The position numbers and the translations under genes are program-made. From Streptomyces galbus (GTDB lineage Bacteria > Actinomycetota > Actinomycetes > Streptomycetales > Streptomycetaceae): 64,000 nucleotides of DNA. The notes below the pieces were generated by a model. That model worked only from the letters and a program-made list of their open reading frames with translations. It searched no databases and was not told the origin of the DNA. The stretch lies in contig NZ_SZPR01000025.1 in NCBI RefSeq assembly GCF_005280195.1, forward strand, positions 161,623-225,622. The letters run 5' to 3'. Of this stretch, positions 54,129 through 64,000 are shown one piece after another (position 1 is the first letter of the stretch; each line of letters begins with the position of its first letter).

Positions 54129-55232
54129 CTACTTCAGGCCGATCGTCTGGCACGCCGCCTTGTACTTGCCGGTGCAGATCTCGGACACCTTGAAGATGCC
54201 GTCGGCGACCACGGTGTCCTTGATGTTGCTCTTGGTCAGCGCGACCACGGTCACGAGCTGCGCGGGGATGTTCTTGTCGGTCGGGCTGTCGACCTTGTCG
54301 CGGGTGAGCGCGTCGAACTGGATGTCACGTCCCTGCACCTTGGCGACGGCCATCTCGGCGGCGGCCTCCGCCTCCTGCGGGTAGGGCTTGTACACGCTCA
54401 TGTACTGCTCGCCGGAGATGATCCGCTGCACGGCCTCCAGCTCGGCGTCCTGGCCGGTGACCGGGGGCAGTTGGCTGACGCCGGCCTCCTTCAGGGCCTC
54501 GATGGCCGCGCCCGCCATGGCGTCGTTGGCGGAGTAGACACCGGCGATGCTGCCCTTGCCGATCTTGGCTATCGCCTCGGCCATCTCCTTCTTCGCCAGC
54601 TCCGGCTTCCACTTGTCCGTGTCGTAGGTCGCGGCGATGTTCACCCGGCCGTTGAGCTCGGACAGCGCGCCCTGCTTGAACTGACCGGCGTTCGGGTCGG
54701 TGGGCGAACCGTTGATCATGACGATCTTGTCGGTGGCGTCGGGCGAGCCCATGCCCTCGACCAGGGTGCGCCCCTGCACCTCGCCGACGAGTTCGTTGTC
54801 GAAGGAGACGTAGGCGTCGATCGGCCCCTGCGCGAGACGGTCGTAGGCGATGACCGGGATGCCCGCGTCCTTGGCCTTCTTGACGGTGCCGGCGATCGCC
54901 TCGGCGTCGACCGCGTCCAGCAGGATGACGTCGACCTTGTCGTCGATCATCTTCTCCATCTGCTGGACCTGCTTGTCCGGGTCCGCCTCGCCGTTGGCGT
55001 ACACGGTCTTGCCCTCGCCGCGCGTCAGCGACTTCACCTTGGCCTGGATGATGGGGTAGTCGAACCGCTCGTAGCGGGTGTTCGTCGTCTCCGGCATCAG
55101 CACGCCGACGGTGATGCCGTTGCCCTTGGTGGGACTTGCGTCGGCCCCGTCCTCCGTCGCGTTCAGCACGCCGCAGCCGGCGAGCGAGAGGGTCATCGTG
55201 GCGGCGACCACAGCGATGGCTATTCGACGCAT
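54129..55232 (-). CDS. Sugar ABC transporter substrate-binding lipoprotein, orphan
   Basis: A 367-residue binding protein of the LacI/ribose-binding type (Peripla_BP_4), closest in pattern to xylose or multiple-sugar binders. The signal peptide AVVAATMTLSLAGC ends in a lipobox. The mature part shows ITVGVLMPETTNTRYERFD, DVILLDAVDAEAIAGTVKKA, IPVIAYDRL and GVYSANDAMAGAAIEALKEAG. No permease or ATPase gene is adjacent, so it either serves a transporter encoded elsewhere or is a sensor. It is divergent from the PA14/Fn3 protein gene. Confidence 0.92.
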   Translation of the reverse strand: MRRIAIAVVAATMTLSLAGCGVLNATEDGADASPTKGNGITVGVLMPETTNTRYERFDYPIIQAKVKSLTRGEGKTVYANGEADPDKQVQQMEKMIDDKVDVILLDAVDAEAIAGTVKKAKDAGIPVIAYDRLAQGPIDAYVSFDNELVGEVQGRTLVEGMGSPDATDKIVMINGSPTDPNAGQFKQGALSELNGRVNIAATYDTDKWKPELAKKEMAEAIAKIGKGSIAGVYSANDAMAGAAIEALKEAGVSQLPPVTGQDAELEAVQRIISGEQYMSVYKPYPQEAEAAAEMAVAKVQGRDIQFDALTRDKVDSPTDKNIPAQLVTVVALTKSNIKDTVVADGIFKVSEICTGKYKAACQTIGLK

Positions 55233-55528
55233 TCAGGGGCTCACTTCAGGTGCGTTCGGGGCATGGGGCAAGTCGACCCAGGTGTCTGAAAAGACAACGC
55301 GGCCAGCCGTACCGGCGTCAAGCGGAACTACTTAACGAGATGACAACATCACGCTCCGCTCAGCAGGTGAAGACGCATGGAGACGAAGCGGAATCGCCTC
55401 CTGACGCCCTTTACGGGCCCTTCACCAACGAGACTTCACGACCCGGCAAAAATCCGTGCAACCAATTCCCTTCCCGGCACGTCATGATCACGGCGGTTCC
55501 CGCCGCCGACCGTCCGACAGGGGAACGA
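55233..55528. other. Divergent promoter region, no gene
   Basis: This 296-bp gap between the binding-protein gene and the PA14/Fn3 gene has lower GC than its flanks (TACTTAACGAGATGACAACA; CGGCAAAAATCCGTGCAACC). It should contain both promoters and probably regulator sites. I see no strong hairpin and cannot place -35/-10 elements firmly. Confidence 0.6.
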
Positions 55529-57562
55529 ATGAAGCCAGTCAGCCTCGCGACGGCCGTGGTGCTCGCCACGGCCGGCGGCCTGCTCACCTCCGCGGCCGCG
55601 AGCCCGGCGTCCGCCGCCACCAACTGCACCTCACCGGTCTACAAGCGGCAGATCTACGCCAACACGAACTTCTCGGGCACCGCCAAGCAGACCGCCTGCG
55701 ACGCCGCGATCAGCGAGAACTGGGGTACGGGCGCGCCCGCTTCGGGCGTGCCGAAGGACAACTTCTCCGTCCGCTGGTCCGTCACCCGCGACTTCGGCTC
55801 CGGCGGCCCCTTCACGCTGTCCGCGTCCGGCCTGGACGGCATCCGCGTCTACCTCGACGGCAGCCGGAAGATCAGTCTGTGGCGGAACACCTCCGCCACC
55901 GTCGCCAAGACCGTCAACGTCACGGTCCCGTCGGGCAAGCACACCCTGCGCGTCGACTACGTCCACTGGACCGGCTCGGCGAAGGTCGCCGTCACCTATA
56001 CGCCCCGCACCACGGCCGCCGTCGACAAGGTACGTCCCCTCGCGCCGGCCGGCGCCGCCTGGAACTACCAGGTGGCGGACGGCCGGAGCACCGCGAAGCT
56101 GTCGTGGGCCGCCAACAAGGAGATGGACCTGGCCGGTTACCGGGTCTACCGCCAGGCGGCGGGCAGCACCGCCTGGGCCCGGATCGGCACGACCACCACC
56201 GCCCGGCGCACCTTCGACGACACCCCGCCGCACACCGGCCAGTCGTACCGCTACCAGGTCCGCGCCTACGACAAGGCCGGCAACGAGTCGGCCGGCACCG
56301 GCGCCCTCGGCCCGGTCCCCACGCGCGACTTCACCGCGCCCGCCGCTCCGGTGCTCACCGTCACCAGCTCCGTCGACACCAACGAGCTGTCCTGGACGGC
56401 CCCGTCGGACGCGGTCGCCTACTCGGTCTTCCGCAAGCAGCCCGGCGACACGGAGTGGAAGGAGTACACCCCCGAGACCACGACGACCACGTGGACGGAC
56501 TCCTACCCCGCGTACGGGGAGGTGTACGAGTACAAGATCCGCGCCTACGACGCCGCCTGGAACCACGCCGACTCCGCCGTGGTGACCGGCCGCACCACCA
56601 TCGCCGTGCCCCGGCACGTCACGGCCACCACCCCCGACCACGGCGCCGTCATCGGCTGGACCGACCCCGCGGGGAACGACACCGAGACCTACAGCGTCCT
56701 GCGCTCCCCCGCGACGAGCGCCGCCCGCACCTGGGCGCCCGTCACCTGCGGCAGCCGCAAGACCGCCACCGACGCGTCCGGCGCCACGGTGCGCACCTGC
56801 ACCGACAGCAGCGGCCACCGCGGCACGCCGTACGCCTACGCCGTCATCCGCAAGGACACCTACGGCCGCTGGTCCTCCCCCTCGGCCGAGATCGTCGTCA
56901 CCCGCCCCGGTGACGAGGTGGCCCCGCCGGCCGTCACGGGCCTGACCGCCAAGGCCCTGGAGTACGGCGTGCGCCTGCAGTGGCACGCGAGCCCGGCGGC
57001 GGACCTCGCCGAGTACCGCATCTACGAGCAGCCCGCCGACTTCGACACCCCGAGTTACGTCGGCACGGTGGACGCCACCCGCACGTACGCGATGCTGCGC
57101 ATGACGGCGGACGGCGAACAGAAGCGGTACGTCGTCCTGGCCGTGGACCGCTGGGGCAACGTCGCCTCGTACGTCGGCGACCCCGAGGGCGACGGCACCT
57201 ACTGGGACCAGCCCGTCGCCGCCGTCAAGGTCACCGAGCTGGACCTGCGCCCGACCGCCCCGGCCCCCGAGAACACGGCCTGCGACCTGGACGCCATCCC
57301 CCTGGCCTCGGGCGCCGTCCAGGTGGACCCGTACTGCTACGGCTCGCGCTTCAAGGAGGCGGACGGCTACCAGGTCTACCGCTGGGACCGGGTGAAGGCC
57401 ACTTGGACGCGCCTCACCGACGCCCCGGTGACGGCCCCCTACTGGACCGACACCACCGCCCCCGCCGGCACCACGCTGTACTACCTGGTGTCCTTCACGA
57501 ACGCGGACGGCACGGAGGCCTTCTCCAACGTCGACGACGCGGTCACCGGCCCGGCCACCTGA
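55529..57562 (+). CDS. Secreted multidomain PA14/fibronectin type III protein
   Basis: A 677-residue exported protein. The signal peptide (VVLATAGGLLTSAAASPASAA) is cut near residue 30. A PA14-like sandwich follows (about 50-160; FSVRWSVTRDFGSGGPFTL, then GIRVYLDGSRKISLW and GKHTLRVDYVHWTG). Four or five fibronectin III domains follow, recognised by AKLSWAANKEMDLAGYRVYR, ELSWTAPSDAVAYSVFR, VRLQWHASPAADLAEYRIYE and GYQVYRWDRVKATW. No catalytic domain is seen. It probably binds carbohydrate or the cell envelope. The start has GGGGAA upstream. Confidence 0.9.
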   Translation: MKPVSLATAVVLATAGGLLTSAAASPASAATNCTSPVYKRQIYANTNFSGTAKQTACDAAISENWGTGAPASGVPKDNFSVRWSVTRDFGSGGPFTLSASGLDGIRVYLDGSRKISLWRNTSATVAKTVNVTVPSGKHTLRVDYVHWTGSAKVAVTYTPRTTAAVDKVRPLAPAGAAWNYQVADGRSTAKLSWAANKEMDLAGYRVYRQAAGSTAWARIGTTTTARRTFDDTPPHTGQSYRYQVRAYDKAGNESAGTGALGPVPTRDFTAPAAPVLTVTSSVDTNELSWTAPSDAVAYSVFRKQPGDTEWKEYTPETTTTTWTDSYPAYGEVYEYKIRAYDAAWNHADSAVVTGRTTIAVPRHVTATTPDHGAVIGWTDPAGNDTETYSVLRSPATSAARTWAPVTCGSRKTATDASGATVRTCTDSSGHRGTPYAYAVIRKDTYGRWSSPSAEIVVTRPGDEVAPPAVTGLTAKALEYGVRLQWHASPAADLAEYRIYEQPADFDTPSYVGTVDATRTYAMLRMTADGEQKRYVVLAVDRWGNVASYVGDPEGDGTYWDQPVAAVKVTELDLRPTAPAPENTACDLDAIPLASGAVQVDPYCYGSRFKEADGYQVYRWDRVKATWTRLTDAPVTAPYWTDTTAPAGTTLYYLVSFTNADGTEAFSNVDDAVTGPAT

Positions 57563-57577
57563 TCCGCACGCGACGAC

Positions 57578-57616
57578 GGCGAGGGGCCCGGGAGTTCGAC
57601 TCCCGGGCCCCTCGCC
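57578..57616. terminator. Perfect 18-bp bidirectional terminator
   Basis: GGCGAGGGGCCCGGGAGT (57578-57595) and ACTCCCGGGCCCCTCGCC (57599-57616) pair perfectly with a TCG loop. It lies between the convergent PA14/Fn3 and hspR genes, 15 bp after the first stop. No T-run accompanies it. Confidence 0.9.
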
Positions 57617-57650
57617 GTGTGCGTGTGCCTGTGACCGCGCCCGGCCGCTG

Positions 57651-58106
57651 CTAGTCCTTGGCCTTCTTCGGCCGCCAGACCACCAGGGCGCTGGTCTGCT
57701 GGACCTCCTGGTACGGGACCAGGTCGCGGCGGTAGGACGCGTGGACCGCGGCCTCGCGCTGCTGGATGGCCGCCGCCGCGGCGTCCAGAGCCGCCTCCAT
57801 CTCCGCGACGCGGGACTGGAGCGCGGCCACCTGGTTCTCCAGTTCGATGATCCGCTTGATGCCGGCCAGGTTGACGCCCTCGTCCTGCGACAACTGCTGC
57901 ACCTGACGGAGCAGTTCGATGTCACGGGCCGAGTAGCGCCGGCCCCGGCCCGCCGTGCGGTCGGGGGAGACCAGGCCGAGGCGGTCGTACTGGCGCAGCG
58001 TCTGCGGGTGCAGTCCGGAGAGCTGGGCCGCCACCGAGATGACGTAGACCGGGGTCTCCTCGGTCAGTTCATACGGGTTCCGTCGACGGCCTTCCATCTG
58101 CCTCAT
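57651..58106 (-). CDS. hspR: Heat-shock repressor HspR
   Basis: MerR-like repressor of the dnaK operon and clpB, which uses DnaK as co-repressor. The 151 residues start with EETPVYVISVAAQLSGLHPQ and the helix-turn-helix TLRQYDRLGLVSPDRTAGRG, then RRYSARDIELLRQVQQLSQD. A coiled coil (about 85-120, IIELENQVAALQSRVAEMEA) follows. The basic tail WRPKKAKD is typical. The start overlaps the dnaJ stop (ATGA). Its operators are seen at 49820, 61876 and 61928. Confidence 0.96.
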   Translation of the reverse strand: MRQMEGRRRNPYELTEETPVYVISVAAQLSGLHPQTLRQYDRLGLVSPDRTAGRGRRYSARDIELLRQVQQLSQDEGVNLAGIKRIIELENQVAALQSRVAEMEAALDAAAAAIQQREAAVHASYRRDLVPYQEVQQTSALVVWRPKKAKD

Positions 58107-59278
58107 GCTCCCTTCGCGGCCTCGAACAACTCCGCCCGCGGGTCCTCGCCCGCGGTCGCCTCGCGATACGCCTCGAGTGCGTCACGAGCCTTCCCCGACA
58201 GGTCCGTGGGCACGCTCACCTCGACGGTCACCAGCAGGTCGCCGCGGGTGCCGTCCTTGCGGACCGCCCCCTTGCCCCGGGCGCGCATCGTGCGGCCGTT
58301 GGGCGTGCCGGGCGGCAGCTTCAGCGTGACCGGCGGACCCCCCAGGGTGGGCACCCTGACCTCGCCGCCGAGCGCCGCCTCCGTGAACGTCACCGGCACG
58401 GTGACCGTGAGGTTGTCGCCCTTGCGCCCGAACACCGGGTGCTCGCCGACGTGCACGACGACGTACAGGTCGCCGGCCGGGCCGCCGCGCTCGCCCGGTG
58501 CGCCCTTGCCGCGCAGCCGGATCCGCTGGCCGTCGCTCACCCCCGCCGGGATGCGGACCTGCATGGTCCGGGACGACTTGGCGCGCCCGGAGCCGTGGCA
58601 GACCTCGCAGGGGTTCTCCGCGATCAGCCCGCGGCCCTTGCAGTCGGGGCAGGGGTCCGTCAGCGAGAAACCGCCGCCGGAGCCCCGCGCGACCTGCCCG
58701 GTGCCGACGCAGGTCGGGCACACGCGCGGTGTGCCGTTCTTGTCGCCGGTTCCGGAACAGGCCTTGCAGGCCGCCTGCGACGACATCCGCAGCGGGACCG
58801 TCGCCCCCTCGATGGCCTCGGTGAAACTCAGGGTGACCTCGGACTCGATGTCCTGGCCACGCCGGGGCTGGGTCCGGGTCCCCGCGGTGCCGCCGCGGTT
58901 GAACAGGCCCCCGAAGACGTCGCCGAGTCCGCCGCCGAAGCCGCCCCCGCCCCCGCCCTGGGCGGCGCCGCCTCCGAAGAGGTCGCCCAGGTCGAAGTTG
59001 AACGAGCCGCCCGCACCCGGGCCGGGCCGGAACCCTCCGTTGCCGAAGAGGGCGCGGGCGTCGTCGTACTCCTTGCGCTTCTTGGGGTCGCCGAGGACGT
59101 CGTTCGCCTCGGAGATCTCCTTGAAGCGCTCCTCGGCCTTGACGTTGCCCTTGTTGGCGTCCGGGTGGAACTCGCGCGCGAGCTTGCGGTACGCCTTCTT
59201 GATCTCGGCCTCGGTGGCGTCCTTCGGGACGCCGAGGACCTTGTAGTAGTCCTTCTCGATGAAGTCCTTGGTGCTCAT
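58103..59278 (-). CDS. dnaJ: Chaperone protein DnaJ
   Basis: Hsp40 co-chaperone that delivers clients to DnaK and stimulates its ATPase. The 391 residues have the J domain with HPD in REFHPDANKG (about 38-47) and a Gly/Phe-rich linker. The zinc region has four CxxCxGxG repeats (CKACSGTG, CPTCVGTG, CPDCKGRG, CEVCHGSG) and is followed by C-terminal beta-domains (GAPGERGGPAGDLYVVVHVG). It is the third gene of the dnaK-grpE-dnaJ-hspR operon, 57 bp behind grpE, and overlaps hspR. Confidence 0.97.
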   Translation of the reverse strand: MSTKDFIEKDYYKVLGVPKDATEAEIKKAYRKLAREFHPDANKGNVKAEERFKEISEANDVLGDPKKRKEYDDARALFGNGGFRPGPGAGGSFNFDLGDLFGGGAAQGGGGGGFGGGLGDVFGGLFNRGGTAGTRTQPRRGQDIESEVTLSFTEAIEGATVPLRMSSQAACKACSGTGDKNGTPRVCPTCVGTGQVARGSGGGFSLTDPCPDCKGRGLIAENPCEVCHGSGRAKSSRTMQVRIPAGVSDGQRIRLRGKGAPGERGGPAGDLYVVVHVGEHPVFGRKGDNLTVTVPVTFTEAALGGEVRVPTLGGPPVTLKLPPGTPNGRTMRARGKGAVRKDGTRGDLLVTVEVSVPTDLSGKARDALEAYREATAGEDPRAELFEAAKGA

Positions 59279-59335
59279 CCCCGACGCCCCTCCTTCCCTA
59301 CGTCAGTGCCTTCAGTGCGTCCGTCGGTGTCGACG

Positions 59336-60000
59336 TCAGCCCTCCTCCGGGCCACCGTTGTCCTTCGTCGCGGAGTCCTCCGCCGCGGCCTCGCCCTGCT
59401 GCTCCTCGGCCTTGACCGTCTGCGCGCCGGGCTGGGGCTCGGCGACCGCGACCCGCGCGGGGCGGATCGTGCGCTCGCCGATGCGATACCCCGGCTGCAG
59501 GATGGCCACGCACGTGGTCTCCGTGACGTCCGGCGCGTAGGAGTGCATCAGGGCCTCGTGGATCGTCGGGTCGAAGGGCTCGCCCTCCTTGCCGAACTGC
59601 TGCAGGCCCATCTTGGCCGCGACGGTCTCCAGCGACTCGGCGACGGACTTGAACCCGCCGACCAGCTCGCCGTGTTCGCGCGCGCGGCCGATGTCGTCGA
59701 GCACGGGCAGGAGTTCGGTCAGGAGGTTCGCGACGGCGATCTCCTTGACCGCGATCCGGTCCCGCTCGACCCGGCGGCGGTAGTTCTGGAACTCGGCCTG
59801 GAGCCGCTGGAGGTCCGCGGTGCGCTCGTCGAGCGCCTTGCGGGACTGGTCCAGCTGGGCCACCAGACCCGCTGTCTCGTTCGCGTCCCCGGCCGGGGCC
59901 GCCGTCTCCTCGGAGGAGGCGGCGGCCTTCGGCTCGGCGTCGTCAGGGGTGGCGCCGGAGGGGACGTCGGGCTTCTCCTCGAAGCCCGGGGTCTCCTCCG

Positions 60001-60004
<4 letters not shown>
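59336..60004 (-). CDS. grpE: Nucleotide exchange factor GrpE
   Basis: Co-chaperone that releases ADP from DnaK. The protein is 222 residues. An acidic, disordered N-terminus (about 1-60) leads to a long coiled coil (LVAQLDQSRKALDERTADLQ, RLQAEFQNYRRRVERD). The core has LLTELLPVLDDIGRAREHGE, FGKEGEPFDPTIHEALMHSY and the C-terminal GYRIGERTIRPARVAVAEPQ. A second acidic tail follows. The start overlaps the dnaK stop by four bases (ATGA-type). It is part of the HspR operon. Confidence 0.96.
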
Positions 60005-61857
<1,853 letters not shown>

Positions 61858-61875
61858 GGTTGATTCCTCCACTGA

Positions 61876-61896
61876 CTTGAGTGCAACAGGCTCAAG
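61876..61896 (-). promoter_or_regulatory. HAIR operator 1 of the dnaK operon
   Basis: CTTGAGT-gcaacag-GCTCAAG matches the HspR consensus with one change. It overlaps by two bases the -10-like CACACT (61895-61900) of the minus-strand promoter below, so binding would block open-complex formation. Confidence 0.92.
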
Positions 61897-61923
61897 TGTG
61901 CATGAGGTCGGCCGCTGGGTCAA
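61895..61923 (-). promoter_or_regulatory. Probable dnaK promoter
   Basis: The minus strand has TTGACC (61923-61918), a 17-bp spacer and CACACT (61900-61895). This is a plausible housekeeping-type promoter embedded between the two HAIR sites. Confidence 0.6.
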
Positions 61924-61927
61924 CAGA

Positions 61928-61948
61928 CCTGAGCCAGCCAGGCTCAAC
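61928..61948 (-). promoter_or_regulatory. HAIR-like operator 2 of the dnaK operon
   Basis: CCTGAGC-cagccag-GCTCAAC is a weaker HspR-like site with the correct seven-base spacing, just upstream of the -35. It ends two bases before the stop of the upstream gene. Confidence 0.65.
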
Positions 61949-61950
61949 TC

Positions 61951-63006
61951 TTATCCGTTCCTTACACGCAAGGGCGCTCCGACCTGCGTGGATGTCGGGC
62001 TCCCGGGCTGACGGACCACGGTGAGGGAGGGGCGCCGGGGGAAGTACACGGGCACCCGGAGCAGCCCCAGCACGATCACGACGACGACCCCCGCCCCCCA
62101 CAGCGGCGCCTGCGCGCCGAGCCGGCCCATGTGCACCAGCACCCCCGCGAGTACCCCGCACGAGGCGAGCAGTCCCAGCAGGACGACCGCCCCCTGCGCG
62201 GTGATCCCGAGGCGCCGCAGCCGGTGCGCGAGGTGGTCCGGGCCGCCCCTCAGCAGCGGTCGCCCGGCGAGCCGCCGCGAGAGGACCACGAGCAGGGTGT
62301 CGGCGGCGGCCAGGGCGACGAGCGCGAACAGCACGCCCGCGCTCTCCAGCGGATCGTGCCCCACGCGCGCGTACACGCCGCCCGCGCCCAGCAGGAACCC
62401 GGCGAACAGCGACCCGCAGGCTCCGAGGGCGGCGCGGGCCGGCGGCCAGTTGTGCAGCAGGAACCCGGTCAGCGCGGCCGCCAGCACGCTCAGCAGCACC
62501 GCGAGCCCGTCCAGCAGCTCGGCCGCCACACAGGCGCCGACCCCGAACGCGGTGACCACCCCGACGGTCCCGGCCAGCCCGTCGGCATGGTCCAGCGACC
62601 GCAGGGCCAGCGCGACGAACGTCACCCATCCGGCCCCGAGCAGGCCACCGGGCACGCCGAGGTCGCCGTACGGCATGACGCAGGCGGCCGCCACGGCCGT
62701 ACCGATCACGAGGATGCCGGTCTTCAGGCGCGAGACGTCGGCGACCAGGCCGAGCCCCGCGACGGACGCGGCCGCCACCAGCAGGCGTCCCACGCCGTCG
62801 CCCAGCGGGGCCCAGCCGGTGCGGTCGCCGGCGACGGCGACCAGACTGGTGACGAGCACGACGGCGAGGCCGCCGGACACCGGTACCCGCCGCTGCCGCT
62901 GCCGGCGCTCGACCAGCCCGAGGCGGCGGGCGGGCACCCGCAGCAGGGCGGCCAGCACGGCCGTGAGGAGCAGGGCGGTGGTGGCGGCGGCGATTCCGTA
63001 GAGCAC
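61951..63006 (-). CDS. MraY/WecA-like polyprenyl-phosphate GlcNAc-1-phosphate transferase homologue, degenerate
   Basis: A 351-residue polytopic protein with the layout of the GT4 (MraY/WecA/TagO) family: about ten membrane helices, PARRLGLVERRQRQRRVPVS near the start, LRSLDHADGLAGTVGV and GFLLHNWPPARAALGACGSL, then a basic loop PDHLAHRLRRLGI. The metal-binding DDxxD motif is GLVADVSR and the NxxNxxDG motif is reduced, so catalytic ability is uncertain. The start is GTG at 63006. The gene ends two bases before the upstream HAIR site of dnaK. Confidence 0.82.
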   Translation of the reverse strand: MLYGIAAATTALLLTAVLAALLRVPARRLGLVERRQRQRRVPVSGGLAVVLVTSLVAVAGDRTGWAPLGDGVGRLLVAAASVAGLGLVADVSRLKTGILVIGTAVAAACVMPYGDLGVPGGLLGAGWVTFVALALRSLDHADGLAGTVGVVTAFGVGACVAAELLDGLAVLLSVLAAALTGFLLHNWPPARAALGACGSLFAGFLLGAGGVYARVGHDPLESAGVLFALVALAAADTLLVVLSRRLAGRPLLRGGPDHLAHRLRRLGITAQGAVVLLGLLASCGVLAGVLVHMGRLGAQAPLWGAGVVVVIVLGLLRVPVYFPRRPSLTVVRQPGSPTSTQVGAPLRVRNG

Positions 63007-63027
63007 AGGCTTAAGTTAGTACCGTAT

Positions 63028-63042
63028 GTACCAATTTGGTAC
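63028..63042. promoter_or_regulatory. 15-bp palindrome in a divergent promoter region
   Basis: GTACCAA-T-TTGGTAC is perfect. It is preceded by related half-sites (TTAGTACC and GTATGTACC). It lies 22 bp upstream of the GT4-like gene start, in the region shared with the Fe-S protein gene. It looks like a repressor operator. Confidence 0.55.
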
Positions 63043-63201
63043 GAATAACACGATCGGATTGCCCCCCGCATCTGAGGGGACCCTCAGCGACGCAGATCAC
63101 CGCACTCCCGGCTACAGTGCGGCTCGGGTTTGGGGGTAGTCTCAGACGGACTGCATAAGTTACCGCTTAGTAATGACGAGGCCGCCCTCCAGGAGCCCCC
63201 C

Positions 63202-64000
63202 ATGCAACTCGCCGCGATCATCGTGTCGCTGGTGCTCGCCGTGGTCGGCGTGGCGCTGTTCGGCCGCGCCATCGCCCAGATCTATCGGTTCGTCCGGCTC
63301 GGCCAGGACGTGCCCGCGGGCACCCGGACCAACGACTGGACCGCCCGTACCGCCACGGTGATCAGGGAGTTCCTCGGTCACACCCGGATGAACCGGTGGG
63401 GCGTGGTCGGCTTCGCGCACTGGTTCGTCGCGATCGGCTTCTTCTCCCTGGTGCTGACCCTGGTGAACGCCTTCGGCCAGCTCTTCCAGGCCGACTGGAC
63501 GCTGCCGGTCATCGGGCACTGGCTGCCCTACGAGCTCTTCGTCGAGTTCATCGGCACCATGACGTCGCTGGGCATCCTGACCCTCATCGTCATCCGCCAG
63601 CTCAGCCACCCGCGCCAGCCCGGGCGCAAGTCCCGCTTCGCCGGCTCCAACTTCGGCCAGGCGTACTTCGTCGAGTCCGTGATCCTGATCATCGGCCTGG
63701 CGATCATGACCCTGCGGGGCCTGGAGGGCGCGCTCGCCGGCGTGCACCACTACGAGGCCGCCTACTTCGCGTCGTACCCGCTGGTCCTCGCCTTCAAGGG
63801 CCTGACCACCGGCACGCTGCAGAACCTCGTCTACCTCACCGCGATGATCAAGATCGCGACGTCCTTCATCTGGATGATCGTCGTCTCGCTCCGGACGGAC
63901 ATGGGCATCGCCTGGCACCGGTTCCTGGCGTTCCCGAACATCTGGTTCAAGCGCAACGCGAACGGCTCCACCTCTCTCGGCGCGCTGCTGCCGATGACGT
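63202..64000 (+). CDS. Membrane Fe-S oxidoreductase (heterodisulfide-reductase-like), N-terminal part
   Basis: The N-terminal 266 residues are visible; the rest lies beyond the window. The ATG has AGGAG seven bases upstream. The visible part is a NarI-like membrane domain: MQLAAIIVSLVLAVVGVALF, then HWFVAIGFFSLVLTLVNAFG, LGILTLIVIRQLSHPRQPGR, FVESVILIIGLAIMTLRGLE and LVYLTAMIKIATSFIWMIVV. Full-length Streptomyces homologues carry a cytoplasmic ferredoxin-type and Cys-rich CCG-domain portion. It probably transfers electrons between the quinone pool and a cytoplasmic partner. The identification rests on the N-terminal pattern. Confidence 0.75.
   Translation, partial: MQLAAIIVSLVLAVVGVALFGRAIAQIYRFVRLGQDVPAGTRTNDWTARTATVIREFLGHTRMNRWGVVGFAHWFVAIGFFSLVLTLVNAFGQLFQADWTLPVIGHWLPYELFVEFIGTMTSLGILTLIVIRQLSHPRQPGRKSRFAGSNFGQAYFVESVILIIGLAIMTLRGLEGALAGVHHYEAAYFASYPLVLAFKGLTTGTLQNLVYLTAMIKIATSFIWMIVVSLRTDMGIAWHRFLAFPNIWFKRNANGSTSLGALLPMT

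Overview
The window is chromosomal DNA from a high-GC actinomycete, almost certainly a Streptomyces. The signs are very strong G/C third-position bias, GTG and TTG starts, GTGA/ATGA translational coupling, an in-frame TTA codon in one gene, HspR (HAIR) heat-shock operators, and a gene order that matches what I recall of the conserved core of Streptomyces chromosomes (ask-asd-sigma, recR-ybaB, purA, kynurenine genes, fba, pyrE, clpB, dnaK-grpE-dnaJ-hspR). I see no tRNA, rRNA, insertion sequence, prophage or CRISPR array.

1-11 kb: a truncated S9 peptidase, a SURF1-like oxidase assembly protein, a SigE-family ECF sigma factor coupled to a His-rich membrane partner, aspartokinase and a semialdehyde dehydrogenase homologue that lacks the catalytic cysteine. 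An XRE/DUF397 regulator pair and the ybaB-recR-DUF5063 recombination operon follow. 10.5-19.5 kb: a SLATT-domain membrane protein with a TTA codon, a membrane Ser/Thr kinase, a MarR/DJ-1 operon with paired operators, a class III aminotransferase, a GntR regulator, several conserved unknowns and purA.

19.5-29.3 kb: a degenerate diacylglycerol-kinase-like protein, a Uma2 nuclease-fold protein, a P450, and two paralogous NarL-type two-component systems. The second system is translationally coupled to an acyltransferase and an alpha/beta hydrolase. A 16-bp motif is shared upstream of both systems. 29.4-37.4 kb: tryptophan-to-anthranilate catabolism (formamidase-like hydrolase, kynureninase, tryptophan dioxygenase), DUF3151, a DHA2 drug exporter, fba, pyrE and an aldose epimerase family protein. 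Two intergenic copies of one repeat family lie here, one as a 74-bp tandem array.

37.7-47 kb: a CoxG-like protein, a membrane spermidine-synthase-like protein with DUF2617 and a tiny Cys/His/Gly-rich membrane protein, a DapC-like aminotransferase, a lipoprotein, a cation/proton antiporter, a membrane mannosyltransferase and a YbjN protein. 47-64 kb: clpB and the dnaK operon, both with HspR operators and 12 kb apart, frame a more variable block: an F420/PPOX enzyme, a small secreted peptide coupled to a Rieske-like remnant, two convergent LuxR paralogues, a lipoprotein, an orphan sugar-binding lipoprotein and a secreted PA14/Fn3 protein. The window ends in a degenerate polyprenyl-phosphate glycosyltransferase homologue and the start of a membrane Fe-S oxidoreductase.

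No wholly new multi-gene system stands out. The strongest unexplained signals are the active-site-dead Asd homologue, the motif shared by the two kinase operons, the repeat family, and the small Cys-rich or secreted proteins.
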